Assembly: GCA_035772735.1 (NCBI GenBank)
Contig: JASDFA010000019.1
Location: 88,534,001 to 88,598,000 of the forward strand
From: Datura wrightii
Lineage: Eukaryota > Streptophyta > Magnoliopsida > Solanales > Solanaceae
DNA length: 64,000 bases
Direction of reading: 5' to 3'
Part shown: piece by piece, positions 22,775 to 35,720 of the stretch
Layout: each line of letters starts with the position of its first letter
How positions within the stretch are numbered: the stretch's first letter is position 1
Program-made: the position numbers and the translations under genes
Notes under the pieces: generated by a model
What the model was told of the DNA's origin: nothing
Databases searched by the model: none
Seen by the model: the letters and a program-made list of their open reading frames with translations, nothing else

Positions 22775-25700
22775 ATGTCAGACCAGCGCCATCCTATTAT
22801 AGGTCGGAACTTAGACATTGCAGCAGGAGAAGGCACCAGCAGGATGCCTCCCCCTCCTTTGGAGACAGCCTGACCAGAGGGCACTACAGAGGCATCATCC
22901 CAGCCTCCTCAGCAATCTCCACCACGTCAGGATCCACTTGGGGCGACACTACCTTCAGCAGCCCCTATATTGACTCCTTCTGACCAGGAGGTTAGGAGTG
23001 TTGTAGTTATGTTAGCACAGATGATGGCTGCTCAGCGTCAGCCAATGCCATCTACAGTTGCAGAATCGTCAGGAGGGCCCGGTAGTTCGAGGGTCCGAGA
23101 GTTCTTAGCTTTGAATCCCCCAGAATTTACAGGTACGGATCGGACAGAGGACCCTCAGGATTTTCTGGACCAAATGCAGAGGATCTTCAGGGTTATGCAT
23201 GCCACGTCTATCGAGTCAGTTGAGTTGGCAGCATTCCGGTTACGGGATATTGCGGTGTTATGGTATGAAAGCTGGGAGAGGTCCCGAGGGAGAGATGTTT
23301 CCCCTCCCACCTGGTCCAGCTTTTCAAGAGCCTTTCTGGATCATTATTTGCCGCGGGAGATTCGACAGGCCCGGGTAGACCAGTTCCTACATCTAGAACA
23401 GGGGGCCATGAGTGTTCGGGAATATTCTTTGCAGTTTGATTCCTTAGCCCGATATGCACCGGCCTTCGTTGATACCATGGCATCCAGGGTGCATCGTTTT
23501 ATTACGGGATTGAATCCAGAATATGTTGAGATTTGCACTACAGCCACACTGCGAGAGGACATGGATATTGCTCGCATTCAGGCATTTGCCCAGAATATTG
23601 AGGGCATCAGACAGCGACAACGAGAGGTCAGAAGGATTAATCAGGAACAGCGTCACCGGGACAGGCCAGTTGAGTTACAGAGAGAGGCCCGGGGAGGACC
23701 TAGGACCCGATTGTCAGACAGGCCGCCCAGGCCCCCACCTCCGCCACAGTCGCAAGGGGGTAGATTCAGTCGTAGAGGGCAGTCAGGGACTGGTAGAGGC
23801 TCGCAGATGGCAGATTCACCACTACAGAGGAGGGCGGAGCAGAGTAGGTATACCCTACTACTTTTCCCTATATGCAATCGACGCCATCCTGGAGCATACA
23901 GATATGGCTCCACCGCATGTTATATTTGTGTCCAAGAAGGCCATTTGATGAAAGATTGCCCAGCCAGAGGTCGAGAGGACCGCGATAGACAGGATAGGAC
24001 ATCAGCAGGGTCACGAGCCACAGCATCCTCGACTGGGCGTAGGCCCTCAGTTTCAGCAGGCAGGGGTCGGAGCAGATCAGGGGCCTCCAGTACAGGTGCG
24101 GGTCCAAGCCGCACGTATGCCTTACCATGGAGGCAAGATTCAGAAGCGTCGCCTGATGTTGTGATAGGTATGCTAACTATCTGTTCACACCCCGCTTATG
24201 TGTTAATTGATCCAGGGTCTATCCTGTCCTATATTACTCCATTTGTGGCACGGAAGTTTAGTATTGTACCAAAATCATTACAGCAGCCCTTCTTAGTATC
24301 TACGCCCGTCGGTGACTCTATCACAGCTAGCCGAATCTACCGCGGGTGTACAGTAGATATTGTTGACCGTCAGACCACAGTAGATCTGGTCGAATTAGAA
24401 ATGATAGACTTCGATGCCATAATGGGTATGGATTGGTTGGTACCATGCTTTGCCAACGTTGAATGTTGGACCAAGACGGTCCGATTCCACTTCCCAGGGG
24501 AGGCAGTACGGGAGTGGAAGGGCAGCACCGCGACGCCAAAAGGTAGGTTTATTTCCTACCTTCAGGCGAGAAAGTTGATATCTAAGGGGTGCATCTACCA
24601 TCTTGTCAGAGTTCAGGATGTCCAAGCAGAATCTCCGACACTTCAGTCTGTCCCAGTAGTAAATGAATTCCCAGATGAATTTCCTGATGAGTTACCTGGT
24701 ATTCCCCTAGAAAGGGAAATAGACTTTGCTATCGACTTGCTACCAGGCACTCAGCCAATATCAGTACCTCCCTATCGTATGGCTCCTGCAGAACTCAGAG
24801 AATTAAAGGAGCAGTTGAAAGACATGTTAGATAAAGGTTTTATCAGGCCGAGCACTTCCCCGTCGGGTGCGCCAGTCTTGTTTGTAAGAAAGAAAGATGG
24901 CTCGCTCCGAATGTGCATAGATTATCGGTAGCTAAACAAAGTTACAGTAAAGAACAAGTATCCGCTTCCCAGAATTGATGACTTAGTTGACCAGCTACAG
25001 GGAGCCAGATACTTTTCCAAAATTGACTTGCGGTCCGGATATCACCAGGTCTGAGTACGTGAGAGAGATATTCCTAAGACAGCATTCAGGACCCGATATG
25101 GACATTTTGAATTTCTGGTTATGTCCTTCGGGCTAACAAACGCCCCTGCAGTCTTTATGGACCTGATGAACAGTATTTTCAGACCTTTCCTGGACTTGTT
25201 CGTGATAGTATTCATTGATGATATTCTGGTGTATTCTCGCTCTGAAGCAGATCACCGGACTCATTTACGGACAGTGCTCCAGATCCTCAGGGACCGCCAA
25301 TTGTATGCTAAATTTTCGAAGTGTGAATTCTGGCTTAACTCAGTGGCCTTTGTAGGGCATATTGTCTCAGACACTGGTATACAGGTAGATAAGCAGAAGA
25401 TAGAAGCAGTTAAGTCATGGCCTAGGCCTACCACCCCGACTGAAGTTCGTAGCTTCCTGGGGTTGGCAGGATATTATCGGAGGTTCGTTGAGGGATTCTC
25501 AACCATTGCAGCACCTTTAACTAAATTGACACAGAAAGCAGCAAAGTTTCGGTGGACGGAGGCATGCGAGCAGAGTTTCCAGGAACTGAAAGACAGATTA
25601 ACCTCCGCCCCAGTATTAGCATTGCCGGAAGGCACAGAGGGTTATTCAGTCTATTGCGACGCGTCAGGTGTCGGATTGGGTTGTGTGTTAATGCAGCATG

Positions 25701-27559
25701 GTAGAGTGATTGCATATGCTTCCAGACAGCTGAGGAAACACGAAAAGAATTATCCTACCCATGACCTGGAATTGGCCGCAGTAATTCATGCCTTAAAAAT
25801 ATGGAGGCATTACCTGTACGGCGTCCATGTTGATATTTACACAGATCATAAGAGCCTGCAGTACATTTTCACTCAGAGGGAGTTGAATTTACGGCAACAC
25901 CGCTGGTTAGAGCTGTTAAAAGACTATGATGTGAATATTCTATACCACCCCGGAAAACCTAATGTTGTAGCAGATGCCCTGAGCCGTAAGTCAATGGGGA
26001 GTTTGGCGTATTTGCGACCTGAGAAACAGAAATTAGCTAAAGAAATTCATCAGTTAGCTGGCCTAGCCATTCGAGTAATAGAAACAGAAAATAATGGAGC
26101 AGTAATTCAGAATTCTGCAGTGTCATCGTTAGTTACAGAGGTAAAAGAACGGCAGTATGAGGATCCCGATTTAGTCCAGCTCAGAGATAGAGTTCAGAAG
26201 GGTAAGGAGCCAGATTTTCAGATAACCGAGGATGGTGTGCTACATTGTAAGGGCTGCCTTTGTGTCCCGAATGTCGCAGGACTTCGTGGGCAGATCATGC
26301 ATGAGGTACACTACGCTCGCTATTCCCTTCACCCAGGGGCGACGAAAATGTACCACGACATCAGAGACATCTACTGGTGGCCAGGTATGAAAACTGAGAT
26401 AGCTAAATTTGTATCTAGATGTGCTAATTGTCAGCAGGTGAAAGTAGAGCACCAGAAACCGGGTGGTTTGATTCAGGAGATAATGATACCTATGTGGAAA
26501 TGGGAAGTAATAAACATGGATTTTGTAACAGGGTTACCCCGTACTAGATGCAGAAATGATTCCATTTGGGTAATAGTTGACAGGCTGACAAAATCAGCTC
26601 ATTTCCTGCCAGTAAGGGCTACCTTCTCAGTTGAGGATTATGCCGAATTGTATATCAGAGAAATAGTTAGATTGCATGGAGTGCCAGTATCTATTATTTC
26701 AGATAGGGGAGCACAGTTTACAGCTAGATTCTGGCAGTCATTTCAAAAAGGTTTGGGGACGCAGATTAATTTGAGCACAGAATTCCATCCTCAGACAGAC
26801 GGGCAGGCTGAACGTACAATTCAGACGCTCGAAGATATGCTACGAGCGTGTGTGTTAGATTTTGGGGGTAGCTGGGATGAACATCTTTCGTTAATCGAAT
26901 TTGCTTATAATAACAGCTACCATTCAGCTATTCAGATGGCGCCTTTCGAGGCATTGTACGGGCGAAAATGTAGATCGCCGGTGGGCTGGTTTGAGATAGG
27001 AGAATCAGCATTAGTTGGCCCAGACATTGTCCGGCAGTCCGAGGAAAAGATAAAGCTTATCCGAGAACGTTTACTGACCGCTCAGAGCCGCCAGAAGTCT
27101 TACGCAGATAGGCGGCACAGAAATCTAGAATTTTCGGTAAACGACTGGGTATATCTGAAAGTGTCCCCGACGAAAGGGGTAATGAGGTTTGGCAAGAAAG
27201 GTAAGCTTAGCCCAAGATTCATTGGGCCATATCAGATTCGACGAAGAATAGGCCGCGTGGCATACGAGTTAAACTTGCCTCCAGAGTTAGCGTTGGTTCA
27301 CCCAGTATTCCATGTTTCTATGCTAAGGAAGTTCGTAGGGGACCCTTCTACAGTAGTTCCAGTTCAGGATGTTCAGGTCACAGAAGAGTTAGCCTATGAA
27401 GAGATTCCCGTAGCCATTTTAGACAAACAGATTCGCAGACTGAGAACTAAAGATGTGGCATCTGTCAAAGTATTGTGGCGTAACAGAAATCGGGAGGAAA
27501 TTACGTGGGAGGCTGAAGAAGATATGAAAACCAGATACCCTCATCTATTTCAGGCCTAA
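22775..27559 (+). pseudogene. Tekay-2 gag-pol polyprotein, three in-frame stops, no frameshift seen
   Basis: A single frame of about 1,594 codons starts MSDQRHPIIG. Approximate residues: Gag capsid 110-260; zinc knuckle CYICVQEGHLMKDC 382-395, with normal CCHC spacing; protease VLIDPGSILSYI near 479; reverse transcriptase with VFIDDILVYSRS near 815; RNase H with YCDASG near 960; integrase zinc finger about 1090-1140; DDE core with MDFVTGLP near 1248, SDRGAQF near 1310 and GQAERT near 1344; chromodomain-like tail VLWRNRNREEITWE near 1567. Stops are TGA 22871-22873 (CGA in Tekay-1), TAG 24929-24931 (Gln codon in Tekay-1) and TGA 25052-25054 (CAA in Tekay-1). The last two lie in the reverse transcriptase, so the copy is inactive as a polyprotein source. 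The rest reads cleanly, with motifs intact. Confidence 0.93.
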
Positions 27560-27813
27560 TCAGGCGACAGGTATGTCCGTATTATTATTTATGTCGTACC
27601 TTATGGTTGTATGTTGTAAATGATAAAGAAGAAGTGATATTTAGTTGTCCAGTGAATCTTAGAATATTGTGTGCAGTACCTGTGTTGAACTTTTCTGTGT
27701 TTCAGGTTTTTGCGATAGTCCATATTACAGGGGAAACTCTGCCAAAATTTTTCCAGAAAAGTAAAGTAAGCAGTCCTCTAGATAACAGTGTACATTCGAG
27801 GACGAATGTTCTT

Positions 27814-27826
27814 AAGGGGGGGAGAA
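27814..27826 (+). other. Polypurine tract of Tekay-2
   Basis: AAGGGGGGGAGAA directly before the 3' LTR. Confidence 0.9.
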
Positions 27827-30525
27827 TGTTATACCCCGTAGAATTCCTGGCACCTAGACGACCTATTCGCACGTTGGTTAAGCATATTAGAAGGCCATAC
27901 GTGCTAGAGAAAGGCCGGGAAATAGATCGGACGAGAAACCCATCGAACCATCGCGGGAGGAGTCGAGGCAAAGCCCCTCCGCGATGGCAGCGTGTCACGG
28001 AGGAGAGGCCTCCGCGATGGCTCCGTGACACGTTGCCCAAGTTCAGGCCCAAGTATATAAAGCCCCCACTTCGGTTTAAAATCACTTATCACCTTAAAAT
28101 TTCCAGAAAAGCACAGTAAACAGAGGAAAACGAAGGAAAATTATATATTTTCGTCCGATTACGCTGCCAAACGCTGCCCAAACTCAAATGAATCCCAGAT
28201 ACCAAAGTATTTAGCAGCAGAGAGCATTTCTACGGATTTAGTTTCGTGAAATACGGCCGACGAATCGGCGAGCCACCGAACTAAGGTAAGTAGAATTGCT
28301 CTAAATTAATGTCTATGTGTTCCTAGCTGAGAAGTGAATACTTCTCCCTTCTGGGCCGCTGAAAAATAGCGAGTTTTCGACCGTCTTTCGATAAGCCTAA
28401 GTTTAGGCTATAAACTATATCGAGAGTAACGTTGCTCTTTACAATACAGCTGTATTTAGTATTAATTGGCGTATTTATGAATGCAGTTGGAAGAAAATAG
28501 TTGAAGTACCGGCCGAGCCTCGTCCGACGGACGAGTAATTCAAAGATAAGGTATGTAAAGTTAGTTTCCTTCGGCAAGTTAAGTAATATCAGTATAGTGT
28601 AATAAATTACGGACCAGTAGAATGTTTGGAAGTCGAGTATTGTGTTATTATGAATATTGGTGTGATGTGAGAAACATTGGGTTGTGATGTGTATGAAACC
28701 TATCAGTATGATATAGTTTCTAACGCAAGTGTTAGAGATTGCCCAGTATACTCAGTATGTGATGTGATATGCCATGTTAGGATATGGTTGTATTCAGTTG
28801 AAACCCCGTATAGTAATGCAATACCCGTAAAGCACTTCAGAAATAGAATAGCAGACTAAAATGAAGTTCAGAAAGCATGTCAGGAATAGTAAATCATGTT
28901 ACTATAGAAAGTCAGTATACAGCATAGTTCAGCAGAAAGATTATATTCGTACATACATATATAGTACTTCCAGCCTCAGCATGTATTAAGTATGTACATA
29001 TTTCTATCACTAGTCCAGCATATAGCGTATACAGAAACTTAGCAAACAGCAGAGTTTTCAGTAGAAACATTATCTTATATAGCATTTGCCCAGTACAGCC
29101 CGGCAGGAGACTATATTCATATTGATATATCTTTACCTGCCTCAGCACGTATTAAATACGTACAGATTACTATCATTAGCCCAGCATGTAATATATATGA
29201 TACTTTACCCCTAGTAGCCTCAGCATGTGAGATACACAGATAGTATTACCAGTTGAGACCGTTGTATTGTTTGGGGTTGGATTACCTAGCATCCATGACC
29301 GCCCAGGGTTAATAGCTGTATCGACTCGTCTGCCAGATGACGAGGATACGTCACTCTACAGAGTGGCATGCCGTCCCGCCAGGGGACGAAGATGGGATGC
29401 CAGTTTTTCCCCATATTTGTGCCTTGATCGGCCTTACACACCCCAGTCGAGCGGATACGCCCGGGTGCAGATTCAGGAATCCTCCGGACTCAGATGCAGT
29501 TATAGTCAGGGGCTCAGCGAGCCCAAGTGCATACCCAGGGGACCGGCAGGATGCTTACAGCCAGTATAGGAGATGGGTTGACCGGGGTAGGGGTATAGAT
29601 TCTGTGTTGATTGTACCTCCCGGCTTATGGGGGTCGGGTAAGGTTGTGTATGCCATGTTCTGTTATGTATGTTATGCTATATTACAGTAGATACGAGCAG
29701 ATTAGTAGTAGAATGATACGTCTCCAAGTATGATTCCTATTCCCTTCAGCATGATTAAGAACAGGTACGATCTACATCATCAGATAGTTAATCTAGTTCT
29801 TCTTATTCCAGTTTCGTCAGTTATGTTATTGATTTCAGATATCTCTTTCAGTTGTAGCTTTACATACTCAGTACCAGCGGTACTGACGCCCAGTGGGGCG
29901 CTGCATTACTTGCCTGCAGGTACCCATAGACGAGCAGGCGATACCACGTGATCCCCATCAGCGGTTGAGTATTCAGCTCCTGTCGTCCGGAGACTGAATT
30001 TCTAGAGGTGTAGTCCAGTTCTTTTTGTTGTACAGTACGGGTAGGTCGGGGCCCTATCCCGATCATTTCTATTACCCTTCCTAGAGGCTTGCAGTCTGTT
30101 TATATTCCCTGTGGTCAGATGAGCCGGTCGTGAGAGGCCGTGCAGTTGCATAGTTGTTAGCATTCCTTCTTTCTATTATGATGGTCGTGTGGGGCCATAG
30201 TTATCAGTAGTTGTGACCTTGCCGGTCACGTAGCTTTTTAATACGTTATGATTAAGTTGCAGATAACTAGACAGCATGGTGGCCTTGTCGGCTCGCATAG
30301 GTTTCCCTGAATTAATATGTTTCTGGTCAGCTGCTAGTACAGGTACAGAAGGCTATAGGCCGATGGGACGGGGGCTGTATTTACAGCCGTTATATAGCCC
30401 TTTGTTTCCAAAAATGTGAGTCAGAGCCAGCCAGGCACCAGATGTGCCCAGGCTTAACAGTCCAGCAGGTTAGGTCCTAGTAGGGCACCAGGTGCCAGTC
30501 ATACCCCCCAGGGCGGGGTGTGACA
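27827..30525 (+). repeat. 3' LTR of Tekay-2
   Basis: 2,699 bp, TGTTATACCCC to GGGGTGTGACA. The GC-rich module runs from 27948 with both GTGTCACGGAG and CTCCGTGACAC arms intact, and the TATA box is at 28054-28061. Confidence 0.93.
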
Positions 30526-30530
30526 CCGAA

Positions 30531-31276
30531 GTCATTCTCTCCCGTGCATGCAAGATTAGAGGGTTCTATTGAATATCAAGCTTGAGAATTCCCCTAGTTC
30601 TTCCCCAAATCTCTTAGGCTTTCAAGGAAGAGTTAAGAATCAGTTTACCTAAGTATTCAGGGTTATGAATGGGTGTTTCTCTTCATTCTCATGCCCAAAT
30701 CCCTTCTCAAAATTTATGAATTCAAGTGTATGATTCCATGGGGTTCTAACCCAATCTATGAAATTCTCTATGCTTCAATCATGGGTCAATTCTCTTCATG
30801 TTTGTAATGATGCTTTAAGATTTATGGGCAGGTTTTCTACTTATTTTGAATTAAAATTCATGATTTGTAGTTTTAAAATTATTATGCCCAATTATGCAAG
30901 TTTCATGAAAAGTTAATATTATGATCTATGTTTTCAAGCATGATGAGATGTTTAGCATGAAATAATGTTTATGAATTTTCCATGTATGTATCCATGATTT
31001 TGAATATCAAGTCTCTTTCAAGCATGTTAAAGTTTGGGTGAGCCCACATGACCTAAGTATGTTTTCATGTTTTGTTTCAAGTTTATGATGTTAGCTTACC
31101 ACATGGTTTTGGAGTCTAGACTCCCACTTTCAGCTTGTGGTATATTTTGAGCCAAGGCTCCTCATATTCAGATTTTAGACTATGTATGTATTTCATGATC
31201 ATCTTCATTGAAAAACGATGGTTCAGGTTCATTGAAAAATGATGGAGAGCATATGCATATTTTTTTGGGCGTAGTG
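30531..31276 (+). repeat. LTR of family X, copy X-c, segment 2
   Basis: This continues segment 1 after Tekay-2. It matches 31985-32690 of the solo LTR (CATGCCTGCAAATTAGA style start, the TCAATTCTCTTCATG block, then GCATATTTTTTTGGGCGTAG). It is cut at 31276 by the solo X LTR, and the TAGTG at 31272-31276 is the left target duplication. Confidence 0.68.
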
Positions 31277-33580
31277 TGTAATACCCCGGAAGTGCCTAAG
31301 ACTAGACTCGGAAATTTAAAAATGAGAAGCAGCAAAAAAAATTTGATATTTTACTTAGAGCGACTCGTGGTACGAGTCGTTGGAGGTTCTAACGACCCGT
31401 TGGTGGCACTCGTGGTCAGGTTCTACAGAAGTAGACTCGGAAGTAACGGCTCCATGGTACGACTAGTAGGAAGATATAACGAGTCGTAGGTTGGGGTCGT
31501 TGGTTGTCACCAGGGTATCAGGGGTGGATAGTACGAGTTGTGGTACGACTCATTATGAGAAACAATGAGTCATTGTAAGTGCCAGTGGAAAGGAGAAGGA
31601 AAATCCCCCAGTCAAAGTAACGCATGGAACCCACGACTCGTTGGATGAAGGTACAAGTTGTGGTGTGACTCGTGGGAAGTCCAGATGCAGTTTCATTAGA
31701 GGCAGTAACAGGAGGATACAACGGATCATTGTTTAGTGTAAAGAACTCATCTTGTCAAGTCGTGGTATCAGGACCTGAGAACTAAAGAATGAGGGAAGAA
31801 AGTAATGGACGGATACCACGAGTCATGGTATCAAGGTACGACCCGTGGTATCACTCGTTGTCACTAGCAGTGTAGAAATTCCAGACTTTTTATTAAGGGT
31901 GTTTTCATAATTTCTAAGCTCTAAGGTCCTAAACTACATCATTTTAAGCTCAGTTAGTAGGGTTTTAAGAGTGTTAAACCTATTCTAAGCCTTACCATTC
32001 CATGCCTGCAAATTAGAACTCTTCTATGGAGATCAAGCTCGAAGAACTTCCCTAATTTCTCTTCAATTTCCTTTGGGCTTTCAAGAAGAAGTGTAAATTA
32101 GATTTACCTAGATATGTGAGGCTATGAATCAGGTTTCCTTTCACTCTCATGCTCAAAATTCTTCTCAATTTCATGAATTTCAATTTTAGATTCAAGTTTC
32201 ATGATCTTATGGGGTTTATTCCAATTCTTGTGAAATTCTCTATAATCTATCTATAGGTCAATTCCCTTCATGTATCAAATTATGTTTTATGATCTATGGG
32301 CAGATTTTATAACTATTTTGATCATTAACTTATAGTTTTAAATATTAATTAAATTATGCCAAATTATGTCTGCTTCATAAAAAGTCAAGTTATGATTCCT
32401 TTATGATCTTGATCTTCTTAAGCCCTAAGTTGTGATTTATGATTTCTGTTATGATTTCTCTTCAAGTACTCATCATATATTTATGAATATCAAGTATGTA
32501 AATGTTTTACAAGTACGCATGACTTTCATGATTTATGGATTTATGACTCTTGGTCAACTCATGGGCCCTTATTCATGGCTAATCATGTATTTCAAGTGGA
32601 ATCCATCATGTTATTATTTATTTGTCCATGAATTTCATGAATAATTTACGCTTATTACACAAGCCCTCACGTGCATATTTTTGGGAGCAGTGTCTAGCAC
32701 CAAGTAGACCCGGCGTTCAGGTAAACCCCGTGGTCTTAGAACCCCGTGCCACCATAGGTATATATATTTATTATTGGATCCATGTGATATCACCACGCAC
32801 GCCCGTCCCCCTTCCTAGCAAGCCGGGGACGATCCTGACCACTAGGCAAAATAGTGGGCACGTGTAAGGCTCTATCATAATGGTGTTGGTTAAGACGAGT
32901 CCTCCCATTGTTCCTCATGATTTATACATGGTTATGTTTAAGTTACTTTCGCTCAAGTTATGTTTTATGAAGTTTTCTCTTACTATTATGATTATAATTG
33001 GTTTACGAATGGTTTGAAACCTTGAGCCCTTATGTTTATATTATGATATTTACTCTATGATCATGTTGTCCTACTCTTATGAACTCTTATGTATTTTAAC
33101 TGTCCATTTTACTTACTTGCATACTCAGTACATTTCAAGTACTGATCGCATACTCTATGTTGTATCGTTTCATGATACAGGCTCGTACATTCAGGTTCAG
33201 CCCCCCGTTAATCTGATCCTCAGAGTTTGCATCCCTCAGCCAGAGTTGGTGAGTCCTCATCCTTCGAGGACCCTTTTATTAGCTTATGTTCAATATTTTC
33301 AATTTCATACTTAGTGAATTAGTTGGGGTCTTTTCCCATCGACTTGTCAGTATGTAGAGGCTAGTCTTATCAGACATAGTATATATTCAACTTCAAGATT
33401 GTGTTATGTATTCAGATATTCAAAAGTTATTATATTTTCAGACTTCTGCTATTATGTATGTTAGACTTCCACATCATTATGTTGAGTTTTAGATGTCATG
33501 TTCATGTTATGGGTCAACTTGGAGCCTCTCGGGGTTCTTTGTCCCGTGTCTTGATCAGTGTCTATGTTGGGGTCATGACA
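31277..33580 (+). repeat. Solo LTR of family X, copy X-b
   Basis: 2,304 bp from TGTAATACCCCGG to GGGGTCATGACA, flanked by TAGTG at 31272-31276 and 33581-33585, so it is a bounded solo LTR left by recombination between two LTRs. An array of at least ten ACGACTCGT-like words fills 31355-31860. An internal stretch (32690-33270) is related to 33580-34163 of X-c, which is how the family was recognised as one repeat. No reading frame in it resembles a known protein. Confidence 0.82.
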
Positions 33581-34163
33581 TAGTGTCTAGCACCGAGTAG
33601 GCTAGGGTTCCAATAAGCCCCAGGTCTCAGAACTATGCACCAATGTAGGTTTATTCAGATTTAGTGGGACCTCCCTTCTGAGCTTTCCCTCCTAAGGGGC
33701 CTTCAGCTTGATATCAATATCATGGTAGCGCCCTTACCCTTAGTAAGGCTTTGGACGACTCTGACCACTTGAGTGTGATAGTTGGGATCACGTAAGCTCT
33801 ATCGTGATTATGTCGGTTATATGACGAGTCTCCCATTGTTCCTCATGATTTCAGATATGCATGTTCATCGGTTATGATGTTATGTTTTCAGCAGGTTTGG
33901 CCCAATGTTCAGTTTTACTTATGAATATCAGTTTCAGCTTTGGGTCATTCGATTCAGTTATGAAATTCAGCTTATGTTTATTCATGTTTCCAAGATATCA
34001 GCATGCATTCCATATTCTCATGATCTTATATTAATATGAATTATGTTATGCATGTTTTCATTTTATACTTACTTAGCCTGTTTTACTTACCTTGCATACT
34101 CATCACGTTCCAAGTACTGACTGCATACTCTATGTTGTATCGTTTCATAATACCTTGTTTGAA
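33581..34163 (+). repeat. LTR of family X, copy X-c, segment 3 (truncated)
   Basis: This resumes after the solo LTR with TAGTGTCTAGCACCGAGTAG, matching 32690 onward, through CTCCCATTGTTCCTCATGAT to GTATCGTTTCATAATAC, where homology stops at about 34163. The 3' end of the LTR is missing. Confidence 0.65.
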
Positions 34164-34599
34164 AATTCTCTTAGAAATAAGTTGAACTTACTACGCACAA
34201 GATAATCAGTTGTATTGAACTCTGATTTATTCAGAAGAATTGATCAAGAGAAGCATTGATTAACTATTGAAAAATATTAAGTGATCATTTAGAGATTATC
34301 TACATATGAATAGAAAGTCAATATTCAATATCTTGATTAAGAAACTTAGGTGGAGCAGCTCGAAACGGGTTCTCTACCTAATTGATAACGAATTGTTTAT
34401 ATTCTAGCATCATTACGTAGTTTAAACACAAAATATTTCAACTTTCACGGAATAGAATCTTTAGACGATAAATCATATATTTACTCATTCTAATAACATT
34501 TTTATGTCTTTACCCTATGGGATTCGATACCGACCTTATTGAGTTACTATATTTGCATATGATCTCTTTACATCATATTTAGGTGTAAATTGAGCATTT
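34164..34599 (+). repeat. Unassigned LTR-like fragment
   Basis: AT-rich, no coding frame. The string CCCTATGGGATTCGATACCG at about 34512-34531 resembles the CTGTGGGATCGATACTTGG block near the 3' end of Athila/Tat LTRs, so this may be part of another such LTR on the plus strand. Neither edge is defined. Confidence 0.3.
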
Positions 34600-35665
34600 C
34601 AGCCATGAGTGCAATCTCATCAGCTTTATCATTGTTTGAGTCTTCATCTGAGCTAGAACCCCATGCGGCTATCGTCGTTATTGAGGACCCCTTCTTCTTC
34701 TTAGAGTCATGAACATGTTCCTTCACCTTCTATTCCTTCTTTGATCTTGCCTTCCTCCTTTCAATTTCCCATAAAGGACAGTCCTTTATCATATGATCAG
34801 TCTTTTTGCAAAAGTATCTAGTTTGTGGTCAGTTAGAAGATTTGCATTTTCCACTGGATCCCTTCTTATCATATCTTTTTCCCTTTGTAAAAGTTTCTTA
34901 AAATTCTTGGTGAGAATGTCCATCTCATCATCATCTAGATCAGATTCATCAATGTCAATGGATTTTAGAGCCAGGTACTTATCCTTATGGCCTTCAACCT
35001 TTTGGAAATTCTCCATGTTCATTTCATAGATCTTCAAGTTTTCTACCAACTCATCTAGAGACATGGTTGATATGTCTTCTGCTCTCTAATGGAAATCACT
35101 TTAATGTACCAAGCCTTTGGAAGAGATCTCAAAACTTTTTTGACCAAGTCTCCCATTGTGAGAATTTTTCCCAGAGATATCAACTCATTTAGGATTGAAG
35201 TAAACCGGCGATCATTTCTTGCACTGATTCACCAAACTTCATTGTGAATGCCTCATATTCAAAGAACAGCATAGCAACTTTGAATCATCTCACTTGACTA
35301 GTTCCTTCATGAGCGTTGAGTAGAGCACCTCAAATTTGCTTTACAGTAGTGCAACTAGAGATTCTATTGTACTCATCTTGTCCTAAACCACACACCAGTA
35401 TGTTTTTTGCTTTTGCAATCTTTTTTGGAGAAATGAGATTATTAGGAATGAACTTACTTCTTTCCTTCTTGACATAGTTTTTATTGGCATCTTTTCTCAT
35501 AGGAATCTTGGGGCCCTTAGTGATCCTGTCCCATAGCTCGTAGTCTTCTACCTGTAGAAAGTCTTCCATGCGTGCTTTTCATAAAGTGAAGTACTTTCCG
35601 TTGAACAATGGCAGTCTGGTTGTGGATTGACCTTTGTTGTGTCCAATGGGAGGTACAACATTCAT
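34600..35665 (-). pseudogene. Copia-type gag remnant (UBN2-like)
   Basis: Read on the minus strand, a Gag starts at ATG 35663-35665 (MNVVPPIGHNKGQSTTRLPL, then FNGKYFT). It continues through KARMEDFLQVEDYELWD, NAKAK-like KAKNILVCGLGQDEYNRI, the SLDELVENLKIYEM block, a partial zinc knuckle ending HMIKDCP, and an acidic Ser-rich tail (AAWGSSSDEDSNND). Stops and frame changes interrupt it, for example after FNGKYFTL and near 34729. These blocks are those of plant copia Gag with a UBN2 domain. Protease, integrase and reverse transcriptase are absent; the element is cut off near 34600. Confidence 0.75.
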
Positions 35666-35706
35666 CTTGATTTTTTCTTAAGGTATTAGCCTCTAGAAGA
35701 TAATCT

Positions 35707-35718
35707 GCTCTGATACCA
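35707..35718 (-). other. Primer-binding site of the minus-strand copia remnant
   Basis: On the minus strand this reads TGGTATCAGAGC, between the gag start and the LTR-like sequence to its right. Confidence 0.75.
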
Positions 35719-35720
35719 AT

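Larger units (their letters stand above)
19864..30525 (+). mobile_element. Tekay/Del-type chromovirus, Tekay-2 (Ty3/gypsy), full length, nearly intact
   Basis: A 10,662-bp element: 5' LTR 19864-22561, primer site 22566-22577, gag-pol 22775-27559, polypurine tract 27814-27826, 3' LTR 27827-30525, target duplication CCGAA. The two LTRs (2,698 and 2,699 bp) differ only at scattered positions by eye, so insertion looks recent. It shares the gag-pol and LTR plan of Tekay-1 but belongs to a distinguishable subfamily, with different bases in the promoter block and extra sequence after gag-pol (around 27615-27660). It is inserted in LTR X-c. Confidence 0.94.
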
